A stretch of DNA of 64,000 nucleotides from Bradyrhizobium diazoefficiens. GTDB lineage: Bacteria; Pseudomonadota; Alphaproteobacteria; Rhizobiales; Xanthobacteraceae. Position 1 is the first letter of the stretch; every line of letters begins with the position of its first letter. Both the position numbers and the translations under genes were made by a program. Where the stretch lies: the NCBI RefSeq assembly GCF_016599855.1, contig NZ_CP067041.1, positions 3,472,001 through 3,536,000 of the forward strand, read 5' to 3'. Under the pieces are notes generated by a model, which saw only the letters and a program-made list of their open reading frames with translations, made no database searches and had not been told where the DNA came from. Below, piece after piece: positions 52,000-60,671 of this stretch.

Positions 52000-53148
52000 C
52001 TACGCCCGCTGAACCCCAATCACGCGGCCTTTCTCGATCGCGAGGGCGAGCTCGCCGCGCTTGAGCTTCAGCGCGGCATCGCCGAACAGCTCGCGACGCC
52101 AGCCGCGCAGAGCCGGGACATCGGCCTCGTCGTCGGCCGCGATCTCCTCGAGATCATCGACCGTCGCGATCACCTTGCTCGCCACCGCATGACGCTCGGC
52201 GGTCATGCGCAGCAGAACCTTCAACAACTCGACGGTCGCCGCACCGTTGGAATTGTTGCGCGGCTTCTCCAGCTTCGGCAGCGTCGAGAAATCCCGCGCC
52301 AGCCCGCGCTCGACCGCAGCGACGATATCCGCGCCCCATTTGGACTTCTCAAAACCCTTCGGCACCGAGCGCAGATGGGCGAGCTTCTCCAGTGTGTTCG
52401 GCGCGTGGGTGGCGATGTCGCTGACGGCCTCGTCGCGCAGCACGCGGCCGCGGGGCACGTCACGGCTCTGCGCTTCCTGCTCGCGCCAGGCGGCGACCTC
52501 CATCAGGACGGCAAGATCCTTCGGCTTGCGCACCCGCGTCTTCAAGCGCTCCCAGGCGCGCTCGGGGTGGAAATCGTAGGTCTTGGGCGAAGTCAAAACC
52601 TCCATCTCGATAGAGACCCATTCGCTGCGGCGGCGCTTCTTGAGGTCGGCATCGAGGGCTGCGAACACGTCGCGTAGATGCGTGACGTCGGAGACCGCGT
52701 AATGCATCTGCTCTTTGGTCAGTGGCCGGCGCGACCAGTCGGTGAAGCGGTGGGTCTTGTCCGGGCGGTGGCCGGTGACCTTCTCGACCAGCGCGTCATA
52801 GGCGATGCTGTCGCCATAGCCGAGCACCATGGCCGCGACCTGGGTGTCGAACACCGGGTGCGGGATGATGCCCGCCTGGTGCCAGATGATCTCGATGTCC
52901 TGGCGCGCGGCGTGAAACACCTTCAGCACGGCCTCATTGGCCATCAGCTCGAAGAATGGCTTGAGGTCGATGCCCTCGGCCAGGGTGTCGATGACGATCG
53001 CTTCCTCTGGGCTGGCCATCTGCACCACGCACAGCAGCGGGTAGTAGGTGGTCTCGCGCAGGAACTCGGTATCGACAGTGATGACGGGGTGCTTCGCCAG
53101 CCGGCTGCAGGCAGCCGCGAGGTCAGCGGTGGTGGTAATCAGATCCAT
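52000..53148 (-). CDS. rnd: Ribonuclease D
   Basis: A 382-residue 3'-5' exoribonuclease of the DEDD family. The first motif VDTEFLRE (25-32) has Asp26 and Glu28; the others are [14 protein letters not shown] (about 98) and the YAVSDVTHL block (about 170). An HRDC-like helical domain follows. Typical roles are tRNA 3' maturation and RNA turnover. Ends close to the inverted repeat. Confidence 0.95.
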   Translation of the reverse strand: MDLITTTADLAAACSRLAKHPVITVDTEFLRETTYYPLLCVVQMASPEEAIVIDTLAEGIDLKPFFELMANEAVLKVFHAARQDIEIIWHQAGIIPHPVFDTQVAAMVLGYGDSIAYDALVEKVTGHRPDKTHRFTDWSRRPLTKEQMHYAVSDVTHLRDVFAALDADLKKRRRSEWVSIEMEVLTSPKTYDFHPERAWERLKTRVRKPKDLAVLMEVAAWREQEAQSRDVPRGRVLRDEAVSDIATHAPNTLEKLAHLRSVPKGFEKSKWGADIVAAVERGLARDFSTLPKLEKPRNNSNGAATVELLKVLLRMTAERHAVASKVIATVDDLEEIAADDEADVPALRGWRRELFGDAALKLKRGELALAIEKGRVIGVQRA

Positions 53149-53265
53149 GAACGGCCCATGACACTTGGCATCAGCCGTTCTGCCGAAAGCGCTGTGATGT
53201 CAAGGGGCTCTAAGCAAATTCGAGCCTTGCATTTCGGCCGGAATCGCGTCCGTCGGCCGAAATTC

Positions 53266-53376
53266 CTACTCGTAGCGGATCCGGTGTGAGGATTTGCGGG
53301 CGCAGGGCAGCGCCACCACGACCAGACACATGCCAACCAGCGCCAGCCCCAGGAACTCAAATACCAACAGATCCAC
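53266..53376 (-). CDS. Tiny single-helix membrane protein
   Basis: From a GTG at 53376 (GGAG 9 bases before) the frame gives 36 residues: MDLLVFEFLGLALVGMCLVV, then VALPCARKSSHRIRYE. One hydrophobic helix followed by a basic tail, a pattern of small membrane regulators. An ATG at 53397 would add seven residues (MFLEISA). Too short for homology judgement by eye. Confidence 0.4.
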   Translation of the reverse strand: MDLLVFEFLGLALVGMCLVVVALPCARKSSHRIRYE

Positions 53377-53486
53377 GGCGGAAATCTCCAGAAACATCGG
53401 TAGATTTGTCGGGAGTGCGTTGAGGGTCTGTTAATTCTCGTGGTTAGCGGCGCCGGGCCGGGCGGGATGGTGGACGGCGGGTTAAT

Positions 53487-53532
53487 GGGGCGCCGAAAAC
53501 GATTTCGGCGCCCCGCATGACGGGGCGCCGAT
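53487..53532 (-). terminator. Strong hairpin after the solute-binding protein gene
   Basis: GGGGCGCCGAAA (53487-53498) and TTTCGGCGCCCC (53503-53514) form a perfect 12-bp stem, with part of the sequence repeated at 53519-53532. On the minus strand ATTAA follows instead of a T run. It lies 24-69 bases after the operon end at 53556. Confidence 0.6.
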
Positions 53533-53555
53533 GTCGTTTGCCGATGACAGCGGCC

Positions 53556-54878
53556 TTACGGCAGCTTCAGCGAGGTCTCCGCATTGTACGGCTTGAGCAG
53601 CTCGTCGGCGGCCTTCTGGGCGGCGACGAGGGCTTCCTTCGGCTGCTTCTTGCCGTTGAGGACCAGCATCACCTCGTCCTCAAGTGTTTTGCGCACGGGT
53701 ACGGTCTTGTAGGTCGCGAACCAGGGCTTTGCGACGTCGAGTTGCTCGACGGCGGTCTTGGCGTCCGGGTTCTTGTTCAGGAACTCGATCATGTCGGGCG
53801 TCTTGTAGGCGGCCATGTTGGGCGCGAAATAACCGGTGGCGCGGCTCCACCAGGCGCTCTTCTCGGGCGAGGTCATCCACTTGATCAGCGTCCAGGCGGC
53901 CTTCTGCTTGTCGGCCTCCAGGCCTGCCGGAATGATCAGCGAGGCGCCGCCGATCGGCACGGCGTTGCGGACGTTGCGCGGGATGAAGGCGACCTTGTAG
54001 TTGAACTTGGCGTTCTCGCGCACATAGGTCAGCGAGCCGGTCGAGAGCATCATCATCGCGGCATTGCCTGATATGAAGGAAGTGCTGACGGCAGGGCCAG
54101 GCGTGGCGCCGGGCGGGTGGACCTTGTGCTTGCTCACGAGGTCGCTCCACCAGGTCAGTGCGCCCAGCATCGAGGGCGTGTCGTAATAGACCTCACCGCC
54201 GAACTCCTCATTGTAATAGCGCCCGCCATTGGTCATGGTGAGCGTTTCCATCATCCAGCCGCAATAGTCATAGGCGCAGGGGATCGCGATGCCCCATTGG
54301 GTCACCTTGTCGCCGTCGCGCTTGGTCAGCTTCTTGGCCCAGTCGGTGAGCTCGGCCCAGGTCTGCGGCGGCTTGTTGGGATCGAGACCGGCTTCCTTGG
54401 CCTTGTCGGCGTTGATGTAAAGCAGCGGCGTCGAATTGTGGAAGGGCACGCCGTAGACCGAGCGGTTGATCACCGCGTTGCCCTGCAGTGCCGGGAAGAA
54501 TTGGCCCAAGAACTTTTCCTTGGTGGTGTCGTCGGCGGCGATCAGGCTGTCGAGGTTGGTGAGTTCGTTCTCGATCTGCATGTCGAGCAGGAAGTTCGCC
54601 GACATGATCACGGCCGACGGCGGCTTGCCGGCCTTGATCGCAGCGCGCGTCTTGATCAGCGTGTCGTCATAGGAGCCGGTGTAGACCGCGGTCGCCTTGA
54701 TGTCGGGGTGACCGTTGTTGAACTCCTTGATCAGGGTGCCCATGTCGCGGGCGAGCTTGCCGTCGACGGGAACGGGGAAGAACAAGTCGATCTCGGTCGG
54801 ACCTTCACCGGCGAGAGCGGGAACGGCGAGGGCGCCCGCCATAGCAAGGCCGAGCATGAGCCTGCGGGAAAACAGCAT
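53556..54878 (-). CDS. ABC transporter extracellular solute-binding protein (UgpB-like)
   Basis: 440 residues. The signal region FSRRLMLGLAMAGALAVPAL starts with a twin-arginine pair and ends near ALAGEG. The mature protein has the family 1 sugar/glycerol phosphate-binding pattern: IDLFFPVPVDGKLARDMGTL, SVYGVPFHNSTPLLYINADK and QTWAELTDWAKKL are characteristic of UgpB-type proteins. GGAG stands 9 bases before the ATG. Last gene of the phosphodiesterase-permease-permease-binding protein operon, suggesting a glycerophosphodiester or glycerol phosphate ligand. Confidence 0.9.
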   Translation of the reverse strand: MLFSRRLMLGLAMAGALAVPALAGEGPTEIDLFFPVPVDGKLARDMGTLIKEFNNGHPDIKATAVYTGSYDDTLIKTRAAIKAGKPPSAVIMSANFLLDMQIENELTNLDSLIAADDTTKEKFLGQFFPALQGNAVINRSVYGVPFHNSTPLLYINADKAKEAGLDPNKPPQTWAELTDWAKKLTKRDGDKVTQWGIAIPCAYDYCGWMMETLTMTNGGRYYNEEFGGEVYYDTPSMLGALTWWSDLVSKHKVHPPGATPGPAVSTSFISGNAAMMMLSTGSLTYVRENAKFNYKVAFIPRNVRNAVPIGGASLIIPAGLEADKQKAAWTLIKWMTSPEKSAWWSRATGYFAPNMAAYKTPDMIEFLNKNPDAKTAVEQLDVAKPWFATYKTVPVRKTLEDEVMLVLNGKKQPKEALVAAQKAADELLKPYNAETSLKLP

Positions 54879-54889
54879 CTACAAATCTC

Positions 54890-55759
54890 CTATTTGATGC
54901 CTGAGGTGACGAAAGAACTGATGAAGCGCTTCTGGAAGATCAGGAAGGTTATGAGCAGCGGCGCGATCACCATCAGCGTGCCGGCGGCGATCGTGCCCCA
55001 GGCCTGCGTGCCTTCCGCGGTTCTTGTGAAGACCGAGAGCCCGACCGTGAGGGGCCGCTTGTCCGGCGAATTGATCACCATCAGCGGCCACAGGAAGTCG
55101 TTCCAGTGGCTGGTCACGGAGATGATCGCAAACGCAGAGAAGCTCGGGATCGACAGCGGCACGTAGATGTGGCGGATGCGCTGAAACAGGCTGGCGCCGT
55201 CGATCAGCGCGGCGTCCTCGAGCTCGGTCGGAATGGCTTCGAAGGCCTGGCGCATCAGGAAGGTGCCGAAGGCGGAGGCGAAGAACGGCATCATCACGCC
55301 GGCGAGCGTGTCGTAGAGGCCAAGCTGTGCGACGAGCCGCAGGTTCGGCACGATCAGCAGCACCGGCACCAGCATCAGCTGCATCAGGAAAAGATAGAAG
55401 ATCGGCGTCTTGCCGGCAAAGTCGAGGCGCGCGAACGCGAACCCCGCGAGCGTGATCGTGACGAACTGCACCAGCAGGATGCCGGTGCAGATGATGGTGG
55501 TGTTGAGGAAGTAGCGCGGGAAATCGCCGATCTCCCAGGCATCCCTGATGTTGTCGAGCGTCGGCTTCAGGCTCGGCACCAGCTCGGCCATCAAATTGAT
55601 GCCGTCGGATGCGGGGCGCAGCGTTGCCACGCCCATCCACAGGAACGGGATCAGCCAAGCGAGCGCGAGCAGCACGGTCAGCGCGAAGCCGAGCTTTGGC
55701 GTGATCTCGTTACGGGTGGCGAGCGGGGCATGCCTATAGAGCCGACCGATCAGCTTCAT
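54890..55759 (-). CDS. ABC transporter permease (UgpE/MalG-like)
   Basis: 289 residues with six membrane helices. The ATPase-docking EAA loop ELEDAALIDGASLFQRIRHI (about 190-209) is present. It forms a heterodimer with the other permease, whose gene it overlaps by 4 bases (ATGA at 55756-55759). It starts MKLIGRLYRHAPLATRNEIT. Confidence 0.92.
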   Translation of the reverse strand: MKLIGRLYRHAPLATRNEITPKLGFALTVLLALAWLIPFLWMGVATLRPASDGINLMAELVPSLKPTLDNIRDAWEIGDFPRYFLNTTIICTGILLVQFVTITLAGFAFARLDFAGKTPIFYLFLMQLMLVPVLLIVPNLRLVAQLGLYDTLAGVMMPFFASAFGTFLMRQAFEAIPTELEDAALIDGASLFQRIRHIYVPLSIPSFSAFAIISVTSHWNDFLWPLMVINSPDKRPLTVGLSVFTRTAEGTQAWGTIAAGTLMVIAPLLITFLIFQKRFISSFVTSGIK

Positions 55760-56706
55760 GGCCCGCCCTCGCGGTTCGCCATGGTGCGGAACGACAGCGC
55801 GGTGAGGGCCATCAGAGCAGCGAGGGTCAGCAGTGTTGCCGCCGAAGCCATGCCGATGTCGTAATGCTCGACCGCCTGCTGGTAGATATAGAACAGCACG
55901 AGATTGGTTGCGTTCGACGGGCCACCCTGGGTCAAGACGAAGACGTGGTCGACCTGCGTCACTGCATTGAGCGTGGCGATAACAGTGACGAACAGGAAGG
56001 TGGGCTTGAGCTCCGGCAGGATGATGTAGCGCAGCCGCATGAAGGGACCGGCGCCGTCGAGATGCGCGGCTTCCATCACGTCCTCCGGCACGGACTGGAG
56101 GCCGGCGAGGAAGAACAGCATGTAATAGCCCGCGTTCTTCCAGATCGTGATGATCATGATGGCATAGAGTGCGATGTCGGGGTCGCCAAGCCAGTTCGGC
56201 AGGACCGGCAGCAGGCGGCCCATGTAGTAATCGAGCAAGCCGACATTGGGCAGGAAGATGAAAAGAAACAGCGCCGATGCTGCAACCATCGGGATCAGCA
56301 CCGGCAGGAACAGAGCGGCGCGCAGCGTGCTGGTCACGGCATTGGTGCGCGCGAGGGCAAGGGCGAACAGCAGTGCGAGCCCGATGCTCGGGACCGCGGT
56401 ACCGACCGCGTAGATGAGATTGTTGACGACAGCGCCGGTGAAGGCGGGGTCCGCCAGCACCGCGGCGATATTGTCGAGGCCGACGAAGCGGAGCGGCGCC
56501 TTCGGCGTGGCGCGCTGATAGAGGGCGTCGATCAGCACGCGCCCCATCGCGCCATAGGTGAACAGCGCGAGGAAGACGAGCGAGGGCAGCAGCAGCAGAT
56601 AGGCCGGCAGCGACGCTCTGAAGCGGGCGGTGAACCGCGTCACGATGTGCAGGCGCGGCGGCGTCGATGCCGCGACTGGGAGAGCCGCGGGTTCTGCGAG
56701 GCTCAT
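55756..56706 (-). CDS. ABC transporter permease (UgpA/MalF-like)
   Basis: 316 residues, six helices after a 36-residue cytoplasmic start (MSLAEPAALPVAASTPPRLH). The EAA loop is DVMEAAHLDGAGPFMRLRYI (about 212-231). I use the ATG at 56706, next to the stop of the phosphodiesterase gene; an upstream in-frame ATG at 56733 lies inside that gene. With the next gene it forms the membrane channel of the importer. Confidence 0.92.
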   Translation of the reverse strand: MSLAEPAALPVAASTPPRLHIVTRFTARFRASLPAYLLLLPSLVFLALFTYGAMGRVLIDALYQRATPKAPLRFVGLDNIAAVLADPAFTGAVVNNLIYAVGTAVPSIGLALLFALALARTNAVTSTLRAALFLPVLIPMVAASALFLFIFLPNVGLLDYYMGRLLPVLPNWLGDPDIALYAIMIITIWKNAGYYMLFFLAGLQSVPEDVMEAAHLDGAGPFMRLRYIILPELKPTFLFVTVIATLNAVTQVDHVFVLTQGGPSNATNLVLFYIYQQAVEHYDIGMASAATLLTLAALMALTALSFRTMANREGGP

Positions 56707-56707
56707 C

Positions 56708-57559
56708 TCACCGCGCCGCGAAGTTGAGCGCATAATCGCGGTCGTCCATTCCCGCCGGAGCGGCGAAGGGGAAGCGCAGACTGGTGTCGAGGAAGTCGTG
56801 GCTGTGTACGACGAGGTTCTGATCGTCGATCAGCACCACGCCATAGGCCGGCGGCTCGTGGCTCGCCAGATGGTCCGTGGCGGCTGCATCGAGTTCGAAC
56901 CAGACCTGGTGGTTGGTGCCGCGCAGCGTCGAGAACGGAATCCTGCCGTAGCTGCCGAAGATCGGCCGGTGGACATGACCGAAGAAGAGATGGCGGATGC
57001 GCGAACGGTAGGGCGCGATCACTTCGGCGAATTCCGCGCTCTGCGCCAGCGCGATCTCGTCCATCGCGTGGACGCCGACCGGGAAGGGCGGGTGATGCAT
57101 GAACACGACGAACTGCTGGTCGGCGGGCGCGGCCGCGAGTGTCTTCGCAAGCCACTCGAAGCGCTTGGCGCACATTTCGCCGGCGTGGCTGGTCTCGTCG
57201 AGCGTGTCGAGGAAGACGAAGAGGCCGTGCTCGGTGGTGCGGGTGCCCTGCACAAAACCGTTGGGGTCGCGCGGCGCGGCCTTCAGCCCGTCGAGGCAGG
57301 CCACGCGCTTGTCGTGATTGCCGACCATGGCGATGTACGGCATTTTCAGCGCAGACATCGCATCTGCGAAATTGGCGTAGGATTCAGGCTCGCCCCAATG
57401 GGTGAGATCGCCGGTCACGATCGCAAAGGCGGCATCGGACTGGTGCTTGTTGATATCGCCGATGGCGGCATCGAGCCGGGCGCGCGGGTCGAGGCCATAG
57501 AGCTTCAGCCCGGGATTCGCCAGATGCGTATCGGTAAGGTGGATGAATTTAAATGGCAT
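56708..57559 (-). CDS. Metallophosphoesterase (GpdQ-like phosphodiesterase)
   Basis: A 283-residue class III cyclic nucleotide phosphodiesterase-type enzyme with two metals. The motifs stand in order: LTDTHLA (8-14), VTGDLTHWGEP (about 48), MVGNHDKR (about 78), FMHHPPFPVG (about 157) and FFGHVHRP (about 194). Relatives such as GpdQ hydrolyse glycerophosphodiesters, which fits the Ugp-type importer in the same operon. I use the ATG at 57559 because homologues begin with such a MPFKFIHLTDTH sequence; a TTG at 57601 is in frame. Confidence 0.9.
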   Translation of the reverse strand: MPFKFIHLTDTHLANPGLKLYGLDPRARLDAAIGDINKHQSDAAFAIVTGDLTHWGEPESYANFADAMSALKMPYIAMVGNHDKRVACLDGLKAAPRDPNGFVQGTRTTEHGLFVFLDTLDETSHAGEMCAKRFEWLAKTLAAAPADQQFVVFMHHPPFPVGVHAMDEIALAQSAEFAEVIAPYRSRIRHLFFGHVHRPIFGSYGRIPFSTLRGTNHQVWFELDAAATDHLASHEPPAYGVVLIDDQNLVVHSHDFLDTSLRFPFAAPAGMDDRDYALNFAAR

Positions 57560-57918
57560 GGCGCGCTTGTCGGGACGTTGGAGGACGGGCGCCTCCGGCA
57601 AGACGGCCCTGACAGGCCGTTAGAGCGCGTGTGTTTCAGTTTGATGACAGCGGTTCCGGGCGTTCCGAATTCCACAGGAAGCGAGCGGAGCCATACGCCG
57701 CCCAATAATCTCGAAAACAACCCCATGCACAGTAGCCGATGGTTGCCGGGACAACGGCCTACGCGTTTTCCGACGCAAGTTGACACGTCGGGCAAAATAG
57801 AGGCATATTGCCATTATCGGAAAATCCGCAGAGCGCGGTGGCCGCTGGGCGATCAGCGGCTATGTGGAATGGCTGCGGGCGACACGGCAGAACCAAGTGG
57901 TCTTGCTCGTGTTGCAGC
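57560..57918. repeat. Intergenic stretch with probable dispersed repeat
   Basis: 359 bases between two leftward genes. Around 57705-57830 the phrases CTCGAAAACAACCCCATGCA and TTGACACGTCGGGCAAAATA are ones I recall as a repeated extragenic sequence in Bradyrhizobium; this needs a copy count. No gene is convincing here. It should also hold the promoter of the phosphodiesterase operon. Confidence 0.35.
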
Positions 57919-58563
57919 TCAGGGCGCCGGATGTTCCGGCGCGAGGCGCCGCCGTGCCGACGGGCGCTGCCCCAGCATGGTTGCAAGCTGGCGCGCACAG
58001 GTTCGCAGCGGCTCCGAGTTCTGTTGCGCTTTGGCGATCGCAATGGCGCCGGAGTAGGACGCTACGACAAACGTCGCCAGCTCCTCCGCATGCCGGGCAT
58101 GCTCCGCATCCGATCTCTTGCTCCGGAGCTTGTGGGCAATTGCATCCTTCCAGACTGCGAAGATGTGACGCATCGCTTCCTGGAATTCGGGATCTGCCAA
58201 CGACAGCTCGGTCGCGAGATTGTTGAGCGGACAGCCCAGCACTGTGCCGCGGTTGTCAATCGACTGGGCGATATCATCGAAAGCGCGCAGGATTCCGTCC
58301 AGCGCTGTGCGGGCCCCGCGGACGGTATCGATCCAGGTTTCCTGAACGGCCGGAGCGACCCTCTCCTTGATTACGGCCAGCCCAAGCGATTTTTTGGTCG
58401 GAAAATGATGATGGAGCGCGCCGCCGGTGACACCGGCTTCTCGCATGATGTCGTGCGTGCTGCTCGAATGATAGCCCCGGGCCTGAAACGCCGCCGCTGC
58501 GACATCGAGAATGCGCGCGCGCAGCGCTCGCGGATCATACGAACGTTTTTTCTCGCCGATCAT
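57919..58563 (-). CDS. TetR/AcrR family transcriptional regulator
   Basis: 214 residues. DNA-binding domain at about 12-60: ARILDVAAAAFQARGYHSSS and THDIMREAGVTGGALHHHFP, then TKKSLGLAVI. The C-terminal part is like TetR_C (LmrA/YxaF-type) proteins with GCPLNNLATELS. It is divergent from the NIPSNAP-GST-NTF2 genes, and palindromes overlap a good promoter in the shared 114-base gap, so it probably represses that cluster and itself. Confidence 0.92.
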   Translation of the reverse strand: MIGEKKRSYDPRALRARILDVAAAAFQARGYHSSSTHDIMREAGVTGGALHHHFPTKKSLGLAVIKERVAPAVQETWIDTVRGARTALDGILRAFDDIAQSIDNRGTVLGCPLNNLATELSLADPEFQEAMRHIFAVWKDAIAHKLRSKRSDAEHARHAEELATFVVASYSGAIAIAKAQQNSEPLRTCARQLATMLGQRPSARRRLAPEHPAP

Positions 58564-58594
58564 GTCCTGGTCACCTCCCTATCAATCTAGCAGC

Positions 58595-58642
58595 TTGACA
58601 AAACCGGACAACCGGTTTGTATTTGAAACAGGACGACCGGTC
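58595..58642 (+). promoter_or_regulatory. Promoter with TetR operator palindromes
   Basis: TTGACA (58595-58600) and TGTATT (58618-58623) are spaced 17 bases. The spacer holds AAACCGG-ACAA-CCGGTTT (58601-58618), 7-base perfect arms. A second, shorter palindrome GACCGGTC (58635-58642) follows. Both share ACCGG, consistent with two binding sites of the divergent TetR protein blocking RNA polymerase. Confidence 0.7.
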
Positions 58643-58677
58643 TGATTTGGATGTATGACGGCCTTTGAGTTTGCCCC

Positions 58678-59430
58678 ATGGCCATAACGACGATGGAACG
58701 CTGCAGCCCGATTATCGATCTGCGCCAGTACACGCTGCATCCGGGCACGAGAGACCAATTCATCGAGCTCTTCGATGGCGAGTTCGTCGAGACGCAGGAA
58801 AGCGCCGGGATGCGGATCATCGGCCAGTTCCGGGATCTGGGCGATCCCAATCGCTTCGTCTGGATGAGAGGCTTTCCGGACATGCCGTCACGCAAGGAGG
58901 CCCTGACGGCATTCTATGAGCAGGGCGAGGCCTGGCGGCGCTTCAGCGCGCTCGCGCGTTCCAAGATGATCGACAGCAGCGACGCGCTGCTGCTCCACCC
59001 GATCCGTCCGGATGCCGCCTTTGCCCTCGCGCGCGCAGCGGATCGGCCGTCCCTCAACTCACCGCTCTCGCCGGGATTGATCGTGGCCACAGTTTATCCT
59101 CTGCCCAAACCGGTCGATGCCGACTTTCTTGAATTCTTCGAGCGGAATGTCGGGCCGATGCTCACCGCTGCGGGCGGGCATGTCGTTGGCGCATTCGCCA
59201 CTGAACACAGCCCCAACAATTTCGTCACGCTGCCGCTTCGAGAGGGCGAGAATGTTTTCATTTGCTTTGTCGGATTCGACAGCCTGGCGGCCTACCACCA
59301 GTCCATGACCATCCTCGGTCACAACACCGAATGGCGGCGCGAAATCCATCCCGCTCTGCTCAAGCGTGTCCAGGGGCGGCGACAAATCCTCAGACTCGCG
59401 CCGACGTCGCGCTCACAACTGCGCCCGTGA
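58678..59430 (+). CDS. NIPSNAP family protein
   Basis: 250 residues with two dimeric alpha/beta-barrel domains of NIPSNAP type: the first starts IIDLRQYTLHPGTRDQFIEL (about 12-31) with GQFRDLGDPNRFVWMRGFPD, the second covers about 125-235 (ATVYPLPKPVDADFLEFFER). Function of the family is unclear; bacterial members often accompany detoxifying enzymes. First gene after the TetR-controlled promoter. Confidence 0.85.
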   Translation: MAITTMERCSPIIDLRQYTLHPGTRDQFIELFDGEFVETQESAGMRIIGQFRDLGDPNRFVWMRGFPDMPSRKEALTAFYEQGEAWRRFSALARSKMIDSSDALLLHPIRPDAAFALARAADRPSLNSPLSPGLIVATVYPLPKPVDADFLEFFERNVGPMLTAAGGHVVGAFATEHSPNNFVTLPLREGENVFICFVGFDSLAAYHQSMTILGHNTEWRREIHPALLKRVQGRRQILRLAPTSRSQLRP

Positions 59431-59505
59431 CGACCTGTTTGCATCAAGAGGGCAGCCATCGTGTGGGGCGTGGCCTGGCGAACCGAAGCACATCAGGAGG
59501 CAACA

Positions 59506-60231
59506 ATGGACACTGTCAAGGCGCCGCTCCGGCTGTTTTCTGGCCCGCTCAGCATGTTCGGTGCCAAAGCGCAAATCGCGGCGCTCGAAAAAGGGCTGGA
59601 CTTCGAGCTTGTGATGGTTCCGTTCGAAATGAGTTACGAGCCGAAGCACCCGGACGTGCTGCGCGTCAATCCGAAGCGGCAGGTCCCGATCCTCGTTCAC
59701 GGTGACCTCGAGATCTTCGATTCCACCCAGATATTCGAATATTTCGAGGATCTGCAACCTGATCCGGCGCTCTGGCCGACCGACGTCAAGGCACGAGCGC
59801 AGGCGCGTTTGCTCGAACTCAAGTCCGACGAAGTCTATTTTCCCCACATCATTCGCTTGATGGGCCTTCCCAAGGACAGCGACGATCCGGCAGCCGTGTC
59901 GGCTCGCGCAGGCGCTGCCCGATACTACGAAGCCATGAACGCGCTTCTGTCACAGCGCGATTACCTGGCGGGCTGCTACTCGTTCGCCGATATCGCGTTC
60001 TACATGGCGCACGTGTTCGGCGCTCGCATGGGGGCCCCGGCGACCGGCGCAACGCCGGCCGTGCTGCGCTGGCGCGACCGCATCAGTGCCAGACCGGCCG
60101 TGCGCGCCGTCCTCGGACCGATGGTGACGTTTCTCGGATCACGAGGACGTTCGGTGCCGGAGTTCCTGAGTCTTCTCGGCTCCGTTGCAACCGCATCTTG
60201 CGGCAGCACGGCGGTCGCGCCACGCCAATGA
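59506..60231 (+). CDS. Glutathione S-transferase family protein
   Basis: 241 residues. The N-terminal thioredoxin-fold domain (about 8-85) has RLFSGPLSMFGAKAQIAALE, in which Ser is the likely glutathione-activating residue, the cis-Pro in RQVPILVHGDLEIFDSTQIF and the Glu/Ser binding pair. The helical C-terminal domain shows LAGCYSFADIAFYMA, the N-capping box. It conjugates glutathione to an electrophile or isomerises it; substrate unknown. AGGAGG precedes the ATG at 59506. Coupled to the next gene by ATGA overlap. Confidence 0.9.
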   Translation: MDTVKAPLRLFSGPLSMFGAKAQIAALEKGLDFELVMVPFEMSYEPKHPDVLRVNPKRQVPILVHGDLEIFDSTQIFEYFEDLQPDPALWPTDVKARAQARLLELKSDEVYFPHIIRLMGLPKDSDDPAAVSARAGAARYYEAMNALLSQRDYLAGCYSFADIAFYMAHVFGARMGAPATGATPAVLRWRDRISARPAVRAVLGPMVTFLGSRGRSVPEFLSLLGSVATASCGSTAVAPRQ

Positions 60232-60628
60232 AGGACGATATGATGTTGTCAGAATTTACGGAGCAGGCGATCCAATCCGCCCTGACGCGATATGAGGAGC
60301 TGTTTTCGCGAGGAGACGTCGAAGCCATTGTTGAGGGTTTTACGGACGACGTTCGAGTCCGTATGGCGCCCATCCCCCGTTCGTTGGCAAACTCCAGCTT
60401 CGTGATCTGCTCCAGCAGCGATTTGCCGGGATGCGCAACTACCGGCTCTCGAAGCGTCTGGAGTTCATATCCGTCCCGAGGTTCGCATCGTCGTGGACGG
60501 GCTCTTGGATCGACGCCGAGTCCCAGGCGCGTATGAACGTCTACGGTATCGAGATGCTCACGGTGCGAGCGGGCAGGTTTTGCGAGTGGTCGGCCGCGGT
60601 CACGACTTGGCCAGCCGTCGAGCATTGA
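60228..60628 (+). pseudogene. NTF2-like (SnoaL/DUF4440-type) protein with a frameshift
   Basis: The first part (frame of 60228) reads FTEQAIQSALTRYEELFSRG, DVEAIVEGFTDDVRVR and then becomes unrelated. From about 60365 the frame +2 gives PFVGKLQLRDLLQQRFAGMR, NYRLSKRLEFISVPRFASSW and TGSWIDAESQARMNVYGIEM to the stop at 60628. Inserting one base near 60362 would restore a sequence such as RVRYGAHPPFVGK, so a single base has been lost, in the genome or in the reads. The combined product would be about 130 residues, an NTF2-fold enzyme or binding protein. Confidence 0.75.
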
Positions 60629-60671
60629 GCCGCGTTTGTTCGCTCAGTCCATTGCATTGTGGGCGAGGCGC

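Noticed and set aside
57808..58590. 260-residue plus-strand frame over the TetR gene
   Set aside because: Antisense to a clear TetR regulator; no motif.
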